64,000 bases of DNA from Stagonosporopsis chrysanthemi (Eukaryota > Ascomycota > Dothideomycetes > Pleosporales > Didymellaceae). The position numbers and the translations under genes were made by a program. This document shows positions 44,954 through 56,953 of this stretch, piece by piece; the first letter of the stretch is position 1; each line of letters opens with the position of its first letter. Below the pieces are notes generated by a model that worked only from the letters and a program-made list of their open reading frames with translations, was not told where the DNA came from and did not search any database. The stretch lies in NCBI GenBank assembly GCA_022560025.1, contig JAFISE010000015.1, forward strand, positions 62,001 to 126,000, read 5' to 3'.

Positions 44954-45865
44954 TGCTTGGTCGCATTGCTTAGCCAGACTCGAGTTCCTGCAAGCTGACT
45001 GTTCGAAGGACGGTATAGGTCATGGACACCGACACACGTGCGGGGGGCTGGGAGGTTCAGTGCAGCACGAACGGGCGTTCGTGCAAAGACACGTTGCTGA
45101 ACAGTGGCTCATACAGCCGCATCTTTGTCCTGGCGGCGGCTGGTGTTAAGCGCTGCTGCCAAGACAGCGTCATCAAATCGAACGCGTTCCAGTCAAGACA
45201 ACAAACATCGAGTTGCGAAGTATTTCTTGCGTTGTTGCTGATTAGCACTGGATTTGTTGGTCGGAACGATACAAGTTGCAATGCTCGAATGCTCGGGGTA
45301 TGTAGCGGCGACGCACGCACGCTCAATTATATTCATGCTACATCGTAAAAAAGAGACTCAGAAGGTTGCTTAACCACACGCAGCCAGGTCTGCGATAAAA
45401 CCAAATTAGTGGCTCCATGCCGCTTTCAAGCAGATCAGACATCCACTTGCGAACTCTACTTGCTTCCTGCCGTCTCTATCTTGTATGCCGTACTCGTTGC
45501 CCTGAGACGCCGTGCTCGGGCTGCAGAAAACGCCTTATGAGAGTGCTAAAAGTCCCAGTGCCAAAATTTCCCGCTATGCTGCCGTGAGGGGTATGACTTG
45601 CCAGGTATCGTCGAATCGCATAAAACAAAACAAGGTGGAATAATGATGTCAAACATGCGTGCAAATGGCCTCTAGATCATGTGCTGAAGCGACCCAGGAT
45701 CAGTGAACGGGGGGCTATGCTCGAAGGTGGATCCTGAGCAAAGGGGCTCGCATCTCGAATGATCGACCCTTTCCAGCGCCAACAGAGTTGCAACCGTCCG
45801 GCGAGCTGATCGTCACACGCCTGCGTGGTCTAGGAGGGACCAAAGCCCACAGACAAGATCCTAAT
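44954..45865. other. Spacer between SAT4 end and SLP1 start
   Basis: 912 bp containing the SLP1 promoter and SAT4 3' flank. No convincing ORF, tRNA or repeat. Confidence 0.45.
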
Positions 45866-47392
45866 CTAGAAACCTTCGTTACCGGCATGGCAAACCTTGG
45901 CCTCCGAAACCCATTCCGAAGCAAGGACTTGATGCGCGGTGAGACGTCGTGCAGGGATGGGATCAAGGATGGAGTAGATGACATTGCGACATTGACGCTG
46001 CACGTTATGTTAGCGTGTGTAGTCCTCGCAGCGTTGGGGTGAACTCACTCTTCTTAGAACCTCAATGGGTCGATAACCTTCTTCCTCTTTGCGATCCTCG
46101 AGGTAACGATCAAAGAACTCATCCTCGCCCTTTTGGGCGACGCGCCACAGATGACGACCTGTCCTCATGGCCATGTAGATAATACCGCAGGCCCAAACGT
46201 CAACAGCACGGGGGTCGAACTCCTTGTCAACGTATTCTTCAGGCGCAATGTACGGCGCGGACCCACAGAGACCAGCGGTCATGTGGGCCTCCTTTTCCCA
46301 AGCCATCCTGAAGCACTCCCCGTTGCCAAAATCAGTGATCTTGATGGAGCCGTGGCAGGTGAGGAGAAGATTCTCAGGCTTCAGATCGCGATGTGCAACA
46401 CCCATCTCGTGCATGTACTCAACACCACGCATTAACTGCTTGAAGAAGCAGTCGGCTTCGGCGACCTCAAGTTGGCCAGCAGCAAGTACAAGAGTGTACA
46501 GGTCGCCGCCAGAACAATACTCCATGACTTCGCAGTAAACACCCTTCTCATCCTGAAGTAGATCAAGAGTGGTGATGACGTTGGGGTGCTGCATAGACGA
46601 CGAGATGCAGAATTCAGAGGTGAGACGCTTCTGGTACTTCTTCGCAGACTCATTGGGACGCTGCTTGAACTCCTTGACAGCGTAGAGTTGCTCGCGCTTC
46701 GAGTCCTTGGGGTCCTGCTTGTGCGCGACGCGAACGATACCAAAAGCTCCTCGCCCAACAACTTCTTGACATTTGCCGTACTTCTGCACCAAAGTCTGCG
46801 GCAGGTTGGTGGAATTTTTGGCTTCGGCGAGCTTTTCTTTCTCGTTACGCATGACGTCAACCCAGTTCGACATCAGACTGAGGGGCTGGTCGGCGGGGTT
46901 GTCTTCCTTCTTCTTGCCCAACATCAAATTCTGGAACATGTCCGACAGCTTCTCTTGACGTTTTGCGACTTTGAGGTGGTGCTCGTGGCCCCCATCGTCG
47001 TTGTTCCAGAAGCGCTTGTAGGGCGCGGGTTCCTTGGGGGCCTTCGAGACAGAGCCCTGGCGCACTGGTGTCGGACGGCCGTTCGCAGTGTCGACGCCGT
47101 TGGGGGCGCGGGTGGTCTTGACGGCGTCTCCGTTGGACTGCTTAGCGACAGGCTCCTTACCGGAGCCGAACATGCTGCTCAGGCGCGACGACATGGTTGG
47201 TTTTTTGGGCTTCAGAAGGGCTTCGGCGGCAGCTTGCACTCCATGCGCTCCGGACTGATGGACGACAGGCGGGGGCAGGACAGTCGCATCGGGCATGGAG
47301 TGCAACGACGAGGCCGTAGAGGCAGTCGCGGGAGGCGACGCGGCAGGTTTTGAGGTCCCACTGGGTGGATTGCTGCTCGTAGTGGCCGCCAT
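45866..47392 (-). CDS. SAT4: Ser/Thr protein kinase of the SAT4/HAL4 (Npr1) family
   Basis: Fungus-specific kinase; yeast Hal4/Sat4 stabilises potassium transporters at the plasma membrane and supports salt tolerance. Exon 1 is 47392-46049, the intron 46048-45998 (51 nt), exon 2 45997-45866; 491 aa. The short second exon completes the kinase domain: RNVIYSILDPIPARRL and the tail SEWVSEAKVCHAG, a common ending in this family. The N-terminal 200 residues are Ser/Pro/Thr-rich and unstructured. Kinase motifs: GRGAFGIVRVA, Lys240 in YAVKEF, HRDLKPEN with Asp336, DFG with Asp354, and APEEY instead of the usual APE-F/L context. HAL4 is the closest match by the YGKCQEVVGRGAFG start. Confidence 0.88.
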
Positions 47393-50300
47393 CCTGAATT
47401 TGCGTGCTGTGCTGTGCTGGCCGGGGCGGCTAGGAAGGCGAGGTGGGTCGAATAACTGGGGACAGCAAGATTGTAATGTTTGGATCAGAGACGCAGGTGT
47501 CTCGCGGGCAAGACGCCCAGGGTGTTATGTTATGGCCTTCAGCACAGCGTACGTTCGGCGGCGGTGCGTGGTGGAGATGAGATTCGGGAGCGTGTGCTGC
47601 GCGTGGGTGCTTTTGTATCGCGAAAACACGGTGAATGCTAGGGGAATGCAGTCGCCAGGGCGGACAGACGGCCTTGGGCAGATGCCGGGGCACTGGGGGC
47701 GACTGAGGATTACAAACGTGCGCGCGATGCCAGCAGTGGCAGTCGGTTGCGCGCGCTCGCAGTGGCTGCTGTGGGCGGGCCTGTGGCTGTGTCGGGCGCC
47801 GAGGAAGGATCGGCGGATGATGTCGTTTGGGGTGGCAGGTGCGCCGGGCAGCAGCACGCTTCCGAAGGCTTGCCTTGGTGGGTGGGCTCTTGTCTTGGAC
47901 AGCAGGTGAGGCACTGGAAACAGCAGCTGCGCTCGGGGTAGATATTTTGCTGGAACCAAACGGCTGTTTGTGCGCGAGCTTGCACTGCCTCGACCTTCTC
48001 GTGGTCGGCAGCTTCGATTCCAGTTAGACTGCGCGATTTTCTGCTGTCTCCCCTCATTACTGTCTTGCCGCCGACCGCTCATCTCTGCAACTGCTTGGAC
48101 CCGCGGGAAGCGGCCAAGAACACGCTGTCTGAGCGCGCTGCCGAGCTTGATCTTCAGCCCTGCTTGCTCTCGTTCAGCGTGCCAGCCGCACGTTGCACTG
48201 CGCTGCTCTGCTGGAACGTTCGCCTTGCGCAATGCGGCCGAGCGCCTGCACATGTTGCAGCGCTGACAATTCTGTTCTGCAGACGCCCTCGAGGTGACGT
48301 CCACGGTCCTGCAGCTCGAATTCAAGATCCAGCACCCTAGCTTCGTCCCAAAGCGGAACACTTGAACGGCCCTCTGGCCCTTTGCTGCTGCAGGCACGCG
48401 TCCAATGTCCGCTGACGCAAGTAAGACTGCCATCTGAACGGCAACCATGCAGTGACTTGAGTGAGTGAGGTATACCATGTGGCTCTTATCTATCCGCATG
48501 CCGTCACTGCCTCTGCCTCTGCCTCTGTCAGCGGTGGAGCCTCTTGCTAGCTGCTGCGAGGACCCATACCGGTAGCCAGGCCGGCAAACGCTGGGGAAAT
48601 TACTCGCGGTTAGGCAGATTCTGTCGACAGCACAAAGCGACCGCCTGCCCGGTGTCGTCCGCTCCGCTCGCGCCTTCCGCTTTGCGGGCCCCGCGCGAAG
48701 CTCCGGCGAACACCTCACACCGCAACTCAAATGTCCGGAGTGCGTGCGGCCTGCAGCAAAGCAATTTGGATCCAAGTCGGCTGTCCGCTCACCGGTTACC
48801 GCCCGAGCCTGCCACATGGCCGCATGCCAATTTCTGTCGTGCCCTTCAACAGCTGCAGCAAGCACGTCTTACGGACCAGCGGCTGCGTTTGGTCGAATCC
48901 ACGCCCTCGCACTGACCGTTCTTGCAATCCCATACGTCTGGGTACAACCGTTCACCTGGGGCTACAGAATGCAGGGGTTCGCAATGCCGGTTTACCCTTC
49001 ATTGGCTGCCCGCCGCGAGAGCTACACCGACCTCAGAACTTTGTTTACTCTAATGTGACTACACGCAAATTCGGCATGGCAGTGCTTGCATTTGACGCCT
49101 ATGGACATGCCGACTTCCACATGCCATCACACGTTGTGAAATGTTACACCTGCCATTCAGTCGCTGTCTCGCGGGATGACCATGGAAGTGGGGATGAACA
49201 GCGGCTGTGAGCGATTTTCGGCAGCCACTCACGACCACCCATCAGCCAACAAGGCCACATCTCGAGGTACAAGACTGATGCTGGCTGCAGCTCTGACGTC
49301 TGTTGGCAACGAACTGGGGGTGCCGCCCGTCTTCGTTGACGTAAAACCTCTGCAAAGAAACACCAAGCCTACAGCATAGCGATGGCGCTCTCACTGGTTC
49401 GCTCTAGTCACCTCACACCATATCTACATGACAGCGGGAACGAGCGCGAGATCTGCCATTGGGGCAGCGTCCCACATCCCCATATTTGATGCCTCGCACA
49501 GCCTCAGTCGCTTCAGGATTATATAGCTTGGCATTATGGGAGCCCCTCGTGTTGTAAAGAAATCTGGAGAAAGGTGGCTCCAGCGTCACGCGATGCTTCG
49601 ATGGCCGCGTGGAGGCTTTTGAAGCTGCCCCAAAATCAAAACTCAAACATCAAACTTGAAGGCTACTTTGTCATCAGTTTCACAATAAATCCTTCTAGAT
49701 GAGCTACACGCTACTCAAAGAAGACGTCCGTTAAAAACATCGACAGTCACTCTTATCCTTCCTCATAGGATATCTGTGGAAGGAAGTCACTGTCACGAAA
49801 ACGAGTAGGATACACGCAACACTTGTCCCATCCATCGTACATATGTAACACTATGAATTTGCGGGCGCCACCCGTACACAATTGACCCCTCGCATATCAA
49901 GGTGCACTGTATGCGTGTGGCGGTGTTGAACGTGGTGGTAGCCACAAATGCGCCATAAGGCGATAAGAACGCTCCCTCCCATGGAGCACCTTCAATCAAG
50001 AAGCGGAGGACACAGTTTACTCCATGGCTAGTGCAAGGTCAATGGTGAGTTGAGGTAGTCTTCCTGGTAATCACCTGAGATACGAGTTCTGAGTGAGACC
50101 CATGCAGGCCGCGAAGACAGTGGCGGTATGCGGCATCGCTATTGAGAGTTACCACTAGTCAGTACTTGGTGGGTAAGTGATTGTATGCGTCGCTTGTGTT
50201 CCTGAGTGGCTTGGCTGAAAGTAAGAAGTTACCCAGCACAGACGGGTTCTCAAAGCAGAGCAGTGTTGGTTATGTAAGACTAAAGCTAAATATATGAACA

Positions 50301-50444
50301 TGTTGTGGAATTACGTCCAACGGAGACTATTCAAGCACTCCCTGACCGTGACATGCAGGTACAACAACGCATTGCTTACCACTCGTCATGTCTGTAAATC
50401 CAAGGTCTACCCGCCCCTCCCCCAGCAATCCACATCACCCCCAT
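47393..50444. other. 3 kb stretch without a confident gene
   Basis: Holds the SAT4 5' region and the 3' flank of the first BTB gene. Its proximal half is GC-rich with mixed Ala/Arg/Ser-coding frames in both directions, including a 446-codon open frame on the minus strand (listed separately). A CCTCTG repeat lies at about 48510-48530. Beyond 49.4 kb it becomes AT-richer with only short ORFs. No tRNA, rRNA or transposon motif was recognised. Confidence 0.5.
47525..48865 (-). other. 446-codon open frame of doubtful coding status upstream of SAT4
   Basis: On the same strand as SAT4, ending 132 bp before its start. The translation is rich in Arg, Ser, Ala and Cys, shows no domain, and sampled codons show no clear third-position preference. 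Its last part resembles the CA-rich leader of the kinase gene. It could be a chance frame, a leader ORF or a lineage-specific gene. The length is unusual for chance, so it is recorded. Confidence 0.15.
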
Positions 50445-51639
50445 TCACCCACTCTCCTCCCCCTCACTAACCCTCAACGTATCCTCATTATCCCAATCCC
50501 ACTCGCGACAAACCTCGCTCTCCCCCTCCAACGCAAACATCTCCTGCTGCAGGACCTCGGTCGTCTCACTCTCGCCATCCCAATGCTGCTCCGCACACTC
50601 CTCCAGCGCATACACCTCGCTCATGCACGCCCTCAGAAACGAGCTATAGAACGCCCCGTCGCGCACCTGCCGCTTCTTGCACAGCACCGTCGCCGCGTGG
50701 CCCGGGTGCGCGTGGAACACGCAGCTGTCGCGCAGGTCCTCCTTGAGCTTGAGCCGCGACACGCGCTTCATGGGCGTGGTAGTCAGCAGCATGTCGACGA
50801 GGAAGTCCTTGGGGAGGTCGTCGAGTTTCGTGCGTTTGATCTTCGTCAGATCGCGGTACACGGCTGCTTCGCGCACGAGGTACTTGCATAGCGGTGCGGC
50901 GCTGGGCAGCCCCGCGTACAGCTCTGCGTAGGGTGGCCACAGGTCGCGGTGCCCCTTTTTATCGCGGTTGTAGTTTTGCAGCTCGACGAGTAATGTCATG
51001 CAGTCCGAGGAGAGTTGCGGGATGTCGTAGGTGTGCGCTAATGTGCTGAGGCCGATGAAGGTGCGTAGGTACTGGTGGTTTGTGTCGAAGAGGAATTCGG
51101 GTGTGTCGATCCATTTTGGGGTACGTCGAGTGTTGAAAAGTTCGTCTGTGGTGAGGCCTGTATCATCTTCGACATCTAGGAGTGGGAGTGGTGCATGGTC
51201 GTTGGATGGACCTGCGGCGTCTAGATCGATGATCTCCTTGCCCTTGGGGAGAGTGTGTTTGGGGCGTTTGATAACTCGTTTGGGCTCTTCACGTGTTGCT
51301 TGGCCGTATAACCAGAACTGGAAGAGCTTGATTGTGGATTCTGTGATGTTTGGCAGGTGAATAGTAAGAGCTTCATCTTCTGAAAGTAAGCCTTCACAGG
51401 CGTTGCGAAAGTATCGTGAATGTGCGCAAAGTAGGTCCTTGTGCAACATAAATGACTTCTTTTCTTGCTCCTCATCACCAATTGTTATCCCAATGAGGGT
51501 CTGATCGATAGCCCTATATGCCTTGCGTCAGTAGCATGGTCGAATGGCTGCGTGCCGAGCGTGCACCACGGAATACTTACAAGAAGTTTGGGCGCTTTCG
51601 CTTCTGCCCGGCTGTCGGCACTGATCCTGTGTTGCCCAT
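50445..51639 (-). CDS. BTB/POZ-domain protein
   Basis: Exon 1 is 51639-51581 (59 nt), the intron 51580-51514 (67 nt, GTAAGT..TAG), exon 2 51513-50445; 375 aa. After the splice the protein reads LAIDQTLIGITIG and then KKSFMLHKDLLCAHSRYF, the typical start of a fungal BTB domain (about 20-165, interrupted by an acidic loop around residues 105-135). It continues with FIGLSTLAHTYDIPQL and a helical C-terminal part containing CVFHAHPGH, similar in position to the CxFHxH segment in many fungal BTB proteins. The C-terminus is acidic. Fungal BTB-only proteins are a large family of mostly unknown function. A second BTB gene lies beyond the CDF gene. Confidence 0.75.
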
Positions 51640-51973
51640 TTTGGAATTGTGATAGATTTTTTTGAGGTTGCTTACGATTTCCATTGGACATGGACAAGTT
51701 GAGGCGTGCGCTTGGTCGAGCGTTTACTGGAGCAGGTCTCAAACAAGGGTCGTGGTCGACCAGGGTAACGCCTTAGCGCGACACGCTAGCGGCGCGTGGC
51801 TTTCACTCAATCATTGACTGTACAGAGATCGCGTAGAGATTGAATTATAGGGTATCAAGATTTGAGATTTCAAAGTGTGAGGGTATATAAATGTACGCAG
51901 CTGCGAAACCAACGCTTTTACAGGACAGATGTTTGAATCTTAAGACGGTCTGGCCTACAATGTCGGAGACAAG
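51640..51973. other. Spacer between BTB and CDF genes
   Basis: 334 bp containing the BTB gene promoter and CDF gene 3' flank. Contains TATATAAA-like sequence near 51886-51893, on the strand opposite to both genes. Nothing else seen. Confidence 0.35.
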
Positions 51974-53898
51974 TTACTCTTGCTGCGACATGTGGGTAGG
52001 AAAATTGTAGTCCGTATAGTCGATGTGGACGAACGCTCGGTCGACGTAGGGCACGCTCTCTGATGATGTGTTAGCGAAGGTCTTCCGCCACAATAGATGT
52101 TTAGCTCACCTAGCACATATTGCAAACTCTCTCCCAGGTCATGGCTGTCTCTGAGAGCAGTGTGCTCGTCAACCACAATGTCCACTTCAACATTGAGCTT
52201 GTCTCCAGCGTGGTAAGCCTGAATACCTTGGATCCTCTTGATTGACTTTGCGAACCGCATGGTCATGTACAACAAGATATTCCGCTCGTCAGCAGTCGCA
52301 CTCGCACCAGTCAAGTTGCGGATGTGCTCTGCAGATGTGCGCGACCAATTTATGATCACATAAGCCGAAAGTAGGATGCCGCCAAGCGCATCCAGCCACC
52401 AGATCTTCGCAAAGTAGCCAACAAGCGGGAAGAAGATGGAGAACGTGTTGAACACAACATCGGTTATGGCGTCTTGAGCTAGCGCTTGGACAGAAGAATT
52501 GCGGATGAGGCGGCACCAGAACCAACAGAGTCCTTTTATAACAACTGTGGAAGCCATGATCGCGACTGCAGGGTAAGTAAGTTGCACAACAGTGTGATCC
52601 GATCCAGAAAGGCGAGAGATACCCTCGATCCCAACCTGGAAGAACGATGTGATCATGATGACGGAAAATACCAGGACACCAATTGGCTCGAGTCGTCGAC
52701 GGCCAACAGGATAAGCGTATCGATCCTGGCGCGCAATCATCCAGGAAGTGAACCACACGATAGCTGTACTGAGAAAATCCAATGCCGCGTCGACCAAGCT
52801 GGCCACGACGGAGAGTGAGGATGTCATAACCGCCACAACGATCTTCATAATCAGGAGCGCAGTGTTGGCTGACAGATTTACGTAGAGAGCCAGCTTAACA
52901 ATAGGACTGTCCGTGTCCTCATCCTCTTCAGGCACCCACTCCATCAGTTTCGAATTCGAGGATGTCTCGTCATCTTCATCGTCTGAGATAACATCGTCTC
53001 GCAAGATCAACGGTGTGTTCTCGTCTACTTCGGGGACCTTGTACAGGTTCTTCGGCGTTCGTGTGAGCTTGGCCTTTGTGGTTCCGTTCGCGTTTCCATT
53101 CGCATTCCCATTCGTGCCGTAGGAGTCTGTCAAGCTCGTTGTAGAAGAGTGTCCGTTGCTATTCAACAAGCCGTTGTGCGGCGTTGTCGCAGCCGGGGTA
53201 TTGAAGGCGGATGATTCTTCGCTGATCGTGAAGGGAATGTTAACGGCGCCGGAGCCGAGGTTTGTGTACTCCTCAATCAGATTGTGAGGGAGCGAGGAGT
53301 CGAGAAGACGGTCGATATACATGTAGTGCTGGATGAGCTGATTGTTGCGCTCGTAATAATCTCGTCTGAGTCCACATCAGTCTCGCGCATGCCGCATGCC
53401 GGATGACATTTACTCACATAGGTTTCTTCATGCCTTTGAGCTCTTCATCGCTCTTGAAATATTTCTCCCTGACCAGTCTCAATTCCCATGCATTCCAATC
53501 ACAAGCATTCGCAAGACTCACCACTTATAACGAGGGTTTGAATTTCCAATCAGACGCTGGCTACGCATCTGGGGAGTGTTGAGAACCGACGCGCCAACGC
53601 TCTGTCTCCTGTCAGAGTCGCTGTCATAATTCATCATGAGCCCATGACGGCCGCTCTCCAGGTCATCGTCATCCTCGCTGATGCTGCCGCGGCGCCCGCG
53701 CTCGGTGCTGCGAACAGTCGAAGGTCGGCGCTGGAATAGCGAAGGCAGGTGCTGTCCTCGAGTTGTAATGGCAGTTCCTTCATTCTGGGGCAGGAAGAGC
53801 TTGCTGGTCGCGATGCGTGGGATGCTCGACGATCGTGGGAGAGATGCCGGAGATGGTGACTTCAGCGGCGGTGTAACAGCGCCTCGACGATCAGCCAT
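51974..53898 (-). CDS. CDF family cation transporter, Mn-type
   Basis: Cation diffusion facilitator exporting divalent metal, probably manganese, into an organelle or out of the cell. Exons 53898-53522, 53468-53418, 53365-52110, 52059-51974; introns 53, 52 and 50 nt; 589 aa. A Ser/Arg-rich N-terminal region precedes the conserved RYKWEKYFKSDEELKGMKKP and YYERNNQLIQHY linker. Six membrane helices lie in about 325-490. The metal sites read DAALD in helix 2 and DAITD in helix 5, the DxxxD pairs of Mn-CDFs, where zinc transporters have HxxxD. The cytoplasmic C-terminal domain has YMTMRFAKSIKRIQG, VEVDIVVDEHTALRD and ends HIDYTDYNFPTHM. A similar gene order of motifs occurs in plant MTP8-11. Confidence 0.88.
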
Positions 53899-54570
53899 TG
53901 TTGCGATAGGTCCCGAGCTGAATTGAGGGAGCGCTGGTAGTGGCAGGAATTTGGCAAGTCAAGACTGGAAATTCGGTTCTTTCTCGCTCTTATCTGGGTA
54001 TCGATACGACACGCCTGGCTTTATTGATCCGAGTCAATTGTGCGGGAGTTGAAACAAAGGAACGGACGCGCTATGAGACAGTCGCGCTATGCGTGTCTGT
54101 GAAACACATGATGGACAGAGTGGTCGCAGCGTGGTCCAGGGCGAAGCGCAGGTTGGCCGAGAAGAGGGTCCAAGGTCCGGAGATCGACAGTTCAAGCTAG
54201 GGAAAGCTCCATCTGGGGAACGAACCAACAGCTCTTCCGACAGTCGCCAGCTTCAACTTGTCGCAAATGTTTCACAATGATACTGTCAGGCTTGGCGCGC
54301 TGTAGTCGTGCTGTTCATAATTTTGTTTCTACATGACATGTTCGTGTACGCTGCCACTACACAAAGAAGATGTTGTTGTTGTTGTTGTTGTTGTCCAATT
54401 CTGGTTGTGTCCATTCTATGCCCACATCCGGTGAGGCTCCACACAACCCGCATCTGCACCTGCATGAACAGACGTGGATCTTCGCGTAGCGTCGCGTGGG
54501 AGTCGCCAAAGCAGCAAATGCAACCTCCAATGCACAAACTTCATTCCTGTCAGGCTCCCTCCAAAAGCAT
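53899..54570. other. Spacer upstream of the CDF gene, with GTT microsatellite
   Basis: 672 bp. It holds the CDF promoter and a (TTG)n tract of about eight units at 54371-54394. No gene recognised. Confidence 0.45.
54371..54394. repeat. TTG trinucleotide repeat
   Basis: About eight perfect TTG units, then a run into unique sequence. Confidence 0.85.
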
Positions 54571-55602
54571 TCAGTCACCACCCATTCTTGTCCCGGCTCT
54601 CGGATTGCACGCTTGTATAACGGCCGTGAAGACCGATGGCCTGGCTGCGATGCGCGCTCGACAGTGCTCCTGGTCAAGAACCTCATGCTCGTGAAAATGA
54701 CAGGCATTCGGCATATTCTTAACGAAGCACACTGATATCTCCAAGTCATCATTACTGTTTCGCACCTTCTCGGCCAAGATGATGCTGACTTGCAAAGCGA
54801 GCTTCGGGCTGAGAGTTTGCAGATCCATGAACTGTCGAGCTATGTCTGCTTCTGAGGACTGAAAGCCCAACCAAGCTATCGAACAGGCGATCAGCTTGAT
54901 AAAGCCTGAAGATACGGGTAGGCTGCTGTCGACTAAGTGGATTAGTTCTTCCTCCGTCTCATCGGGGAACCAACCCCACCGCCACTACTGGCCCAGAAGT
55001 GCAGTGATGGTATCATCGCGCAACTGAGGCACCGAGTATTTGTTGGCAAAAACGAACAGCTTCGCCATATTGAAATTGAACAGCTCCGAATTATCTCGAA
55101 ACTCATTGTTACTGTGGTGCAACTCACTATCGCTCGAGTCGTGGAAGTCTTTTTCGTCGAACGCTGCAGCCGCATTACAGGACATTTGATGTGCATCACT
55201 AGTCTCCATATTACCCGCTGTATGGCTGCCGGTTTGGTCTGGTGGTATGATTGCGCTGGCATTGAGGGCGGTAGAAGAGGCGCTGCATTGGGCGTTCTGC
55301 ATATGCAGCCAGTGCAGGAAAGCCCGGAACGTAGGTTCGCTCACATCGGGCAAGGAGATGGCGCGAGCCTCAGCCTCAGCCTCTTTGGAATGACCTTCGA
55401 AGGCCCTCTTGAAGTATGGCGATACCGCTGACAGTAAAGCTCTGTATACCAGGATTTCCTTGTGCTCAAGGCGGATCGTCACGACGTCCAGACTCATATC
55501 CCTGGTTTGTGTCAGCTCCAAAAGATCCAATAGGTATTGTAGTCATGCTGGTTCTTACAGGAAGCTCGGCGTTAATGCGTCCATTGTGACCTTCGTTCCC
55601 AT
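54571..55602 (-). pseudogene. Second BTB/POZ gene, interrupted by an in-frame stop
   Basis: Exon 1 is 55602-55559 (44 nt), the intron 55558-55502 (57 nt, GTAAGA..CAG), exon 2 starts 55501. The BTB domain is present: LDVVTIRLEHKEILVYRALL then SPYFKRAFEG. The frame meets TAG at 54987-54985, right after TALLGQ, giving 186 aa. The same frame then stays open for 137 more codons to a stop at 54571, and that part looks like the family's C-terminal half, with WRWGWFPDE, IKLIACSIAWLGF, LSPKLALQV and CHFHEHEVL. A CAG-to-TAG change (Gln to stop) is the simplest explanation. A 71 nt intron starting GTAGTG would also remove the stop but would delete the apparently conserved Trp-rich stretch. The truncated 186 aa form could still be made. 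Confidence 0.65.
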
Positions 55603-56636
55603 TCTGAGAGCTTGCAAGGTGGCGTTTGAGTAAAGGTCGAGGTGGGTAGGACAAGAAATGTTCTCAGGCAACAGCTTTCACAGGGAGAAAACGCGGTGAA
55701 GTGAAGGTTGATAAACAATTTAGCTGGTCAAACGTCCGATTCGGGAGAATAGTAAACGCATCCCGTCAACAAGTTCACCTTGAGACCATGACGATGTGAG
55801 TGCTGGTAGAGGAATATACAGAAGTTCTGCTCGCAGAAGACTCTGCTTCGGGGAGTAGAATCAGCAAAGACTCTATTCAATATAGCGGAGAGGTGAAAGT
55901 GAGTGTCAGCATCATCATTGCTTCTCTTCGGGTGTATGGTGACGGGTGTATGGTGAGAGAAGAGAAGGGCCAACGTCTCGCTTTCGTATCTCATGAAATG
56001 TGCACTTTCCAAGCCAACGATCTTGCAACGATCGAAAAACCGCGGTGTATAGCTTCCCAACTACTGCATTCATCCGTTACCAAAAGTAGCGTAGTAAGTG
56101 AAAGAAGCTCGATGCTGTCTGTCTTTGTCTCGCTGTCTGAGCCAAGGAATGCGCAAGTGATCTCTACATCAGAGCTTTGCACAAAACAACCTGGGCGTGT
56201 CATCTACGTAGCCAAAATCTGAGGCAGATGTAATATGCTTGGCTACAGTAAAGTGTTCACATATCGAAACACCAGCTACAGCAAAATATCGAAGGCTGCT
56301 CTAACAGTCAAACATGTAGACAGTGGAAAACATTTTCACATCAGAAGTATAAGCGGTGGGGTGGCTGATGGCTCTGAGTGGGATTATTTCGTCTCTAATC
56401 AACGTGAGTATCGCTCCGAACAAAGACATGTATTCTATTGCACACTCTATCGCAGTTGTGTCACAATGTTCGGTTGTGGTGAGCGGAGCATTGATGTTCG
56501 CCCATGAGCGGCGCTTTCCGTTTTCGGATCTAGCGCGTTGGCCACTTCGCTTACGGTCATTCGCACTTGCCGCCTGGAAAATCGACCTTCTTCGACCACG
56601 ACATTTCGACATCCGACTGCAACTCAATCAGCCACG
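55603..56636. other. 1 kb stretch without a confident gene
   Basis: Between the broken BTB gene and the eL39 gene. Open frames at 55800-56222 (plus, 140 codons) and 55728-56060 (minus, 110 codons) overlap each other and show no recognisable domain or splice partner. Contains the BTB and eL39 upstream regions. Confidence 0.4.
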
Positions 56637-56953
56637 ATGCCGGTACGCGCCCGCCATGCCACGATGGCCAACCTTTCGTTCGACGTTTTCTAACGATTAG
56701 TACAGTCCCAGAAGTCTTTCCGCACCAAGCAGAAGCTTGCAAAGGCTCAGAAGCAGAACCGCCCCATCCCCCAGTGGATCCGCCTGAGGACAAACAACAC
56801 CATCAGGTACGCCGACTCCGCGAGCGCCCGCATCCTACTGCCCCTTTGAGACGATCTCCACGATTCGAGCGACGCAAGAACGAGTGACTGACAGACTCCC
56901 ACAGGTACAACGCCAAGAGGAGGCATTGGCGCAAGACTCGTCTCGGTATCTAG
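56637..56953 (+). CDS. RPL39: 60S ribosomal protein eL39
   Basis: Small basic protein lining the ribosomal exit tunnel. Exon 1 is only ATGCCG (56637-56642), intron 1 56643-56705 (63 nt), exon 2 56706-56806, intron 2 56807-56904 (98 nt), exon 3 56905-56953. The joined product is exactly 51 aa, the universal eL39 length, beginning MPSQKSFRTKQKLAK, with QNRPIPQWIRLRTNN in the middle and RRHWRKTRLGI at the end. It was found by eye because its exons are too short for ORF searching. Introns early in ribosomal protein genes are usual in fungi. Confidence 0.95.

Noticed and set aside
55800..56222. 140-codon plus-strand frame, with overlapping minus-strand frames
   Set aside because: Overlapping frames in both directions, no domain, no splice partner; treated as intergenic.
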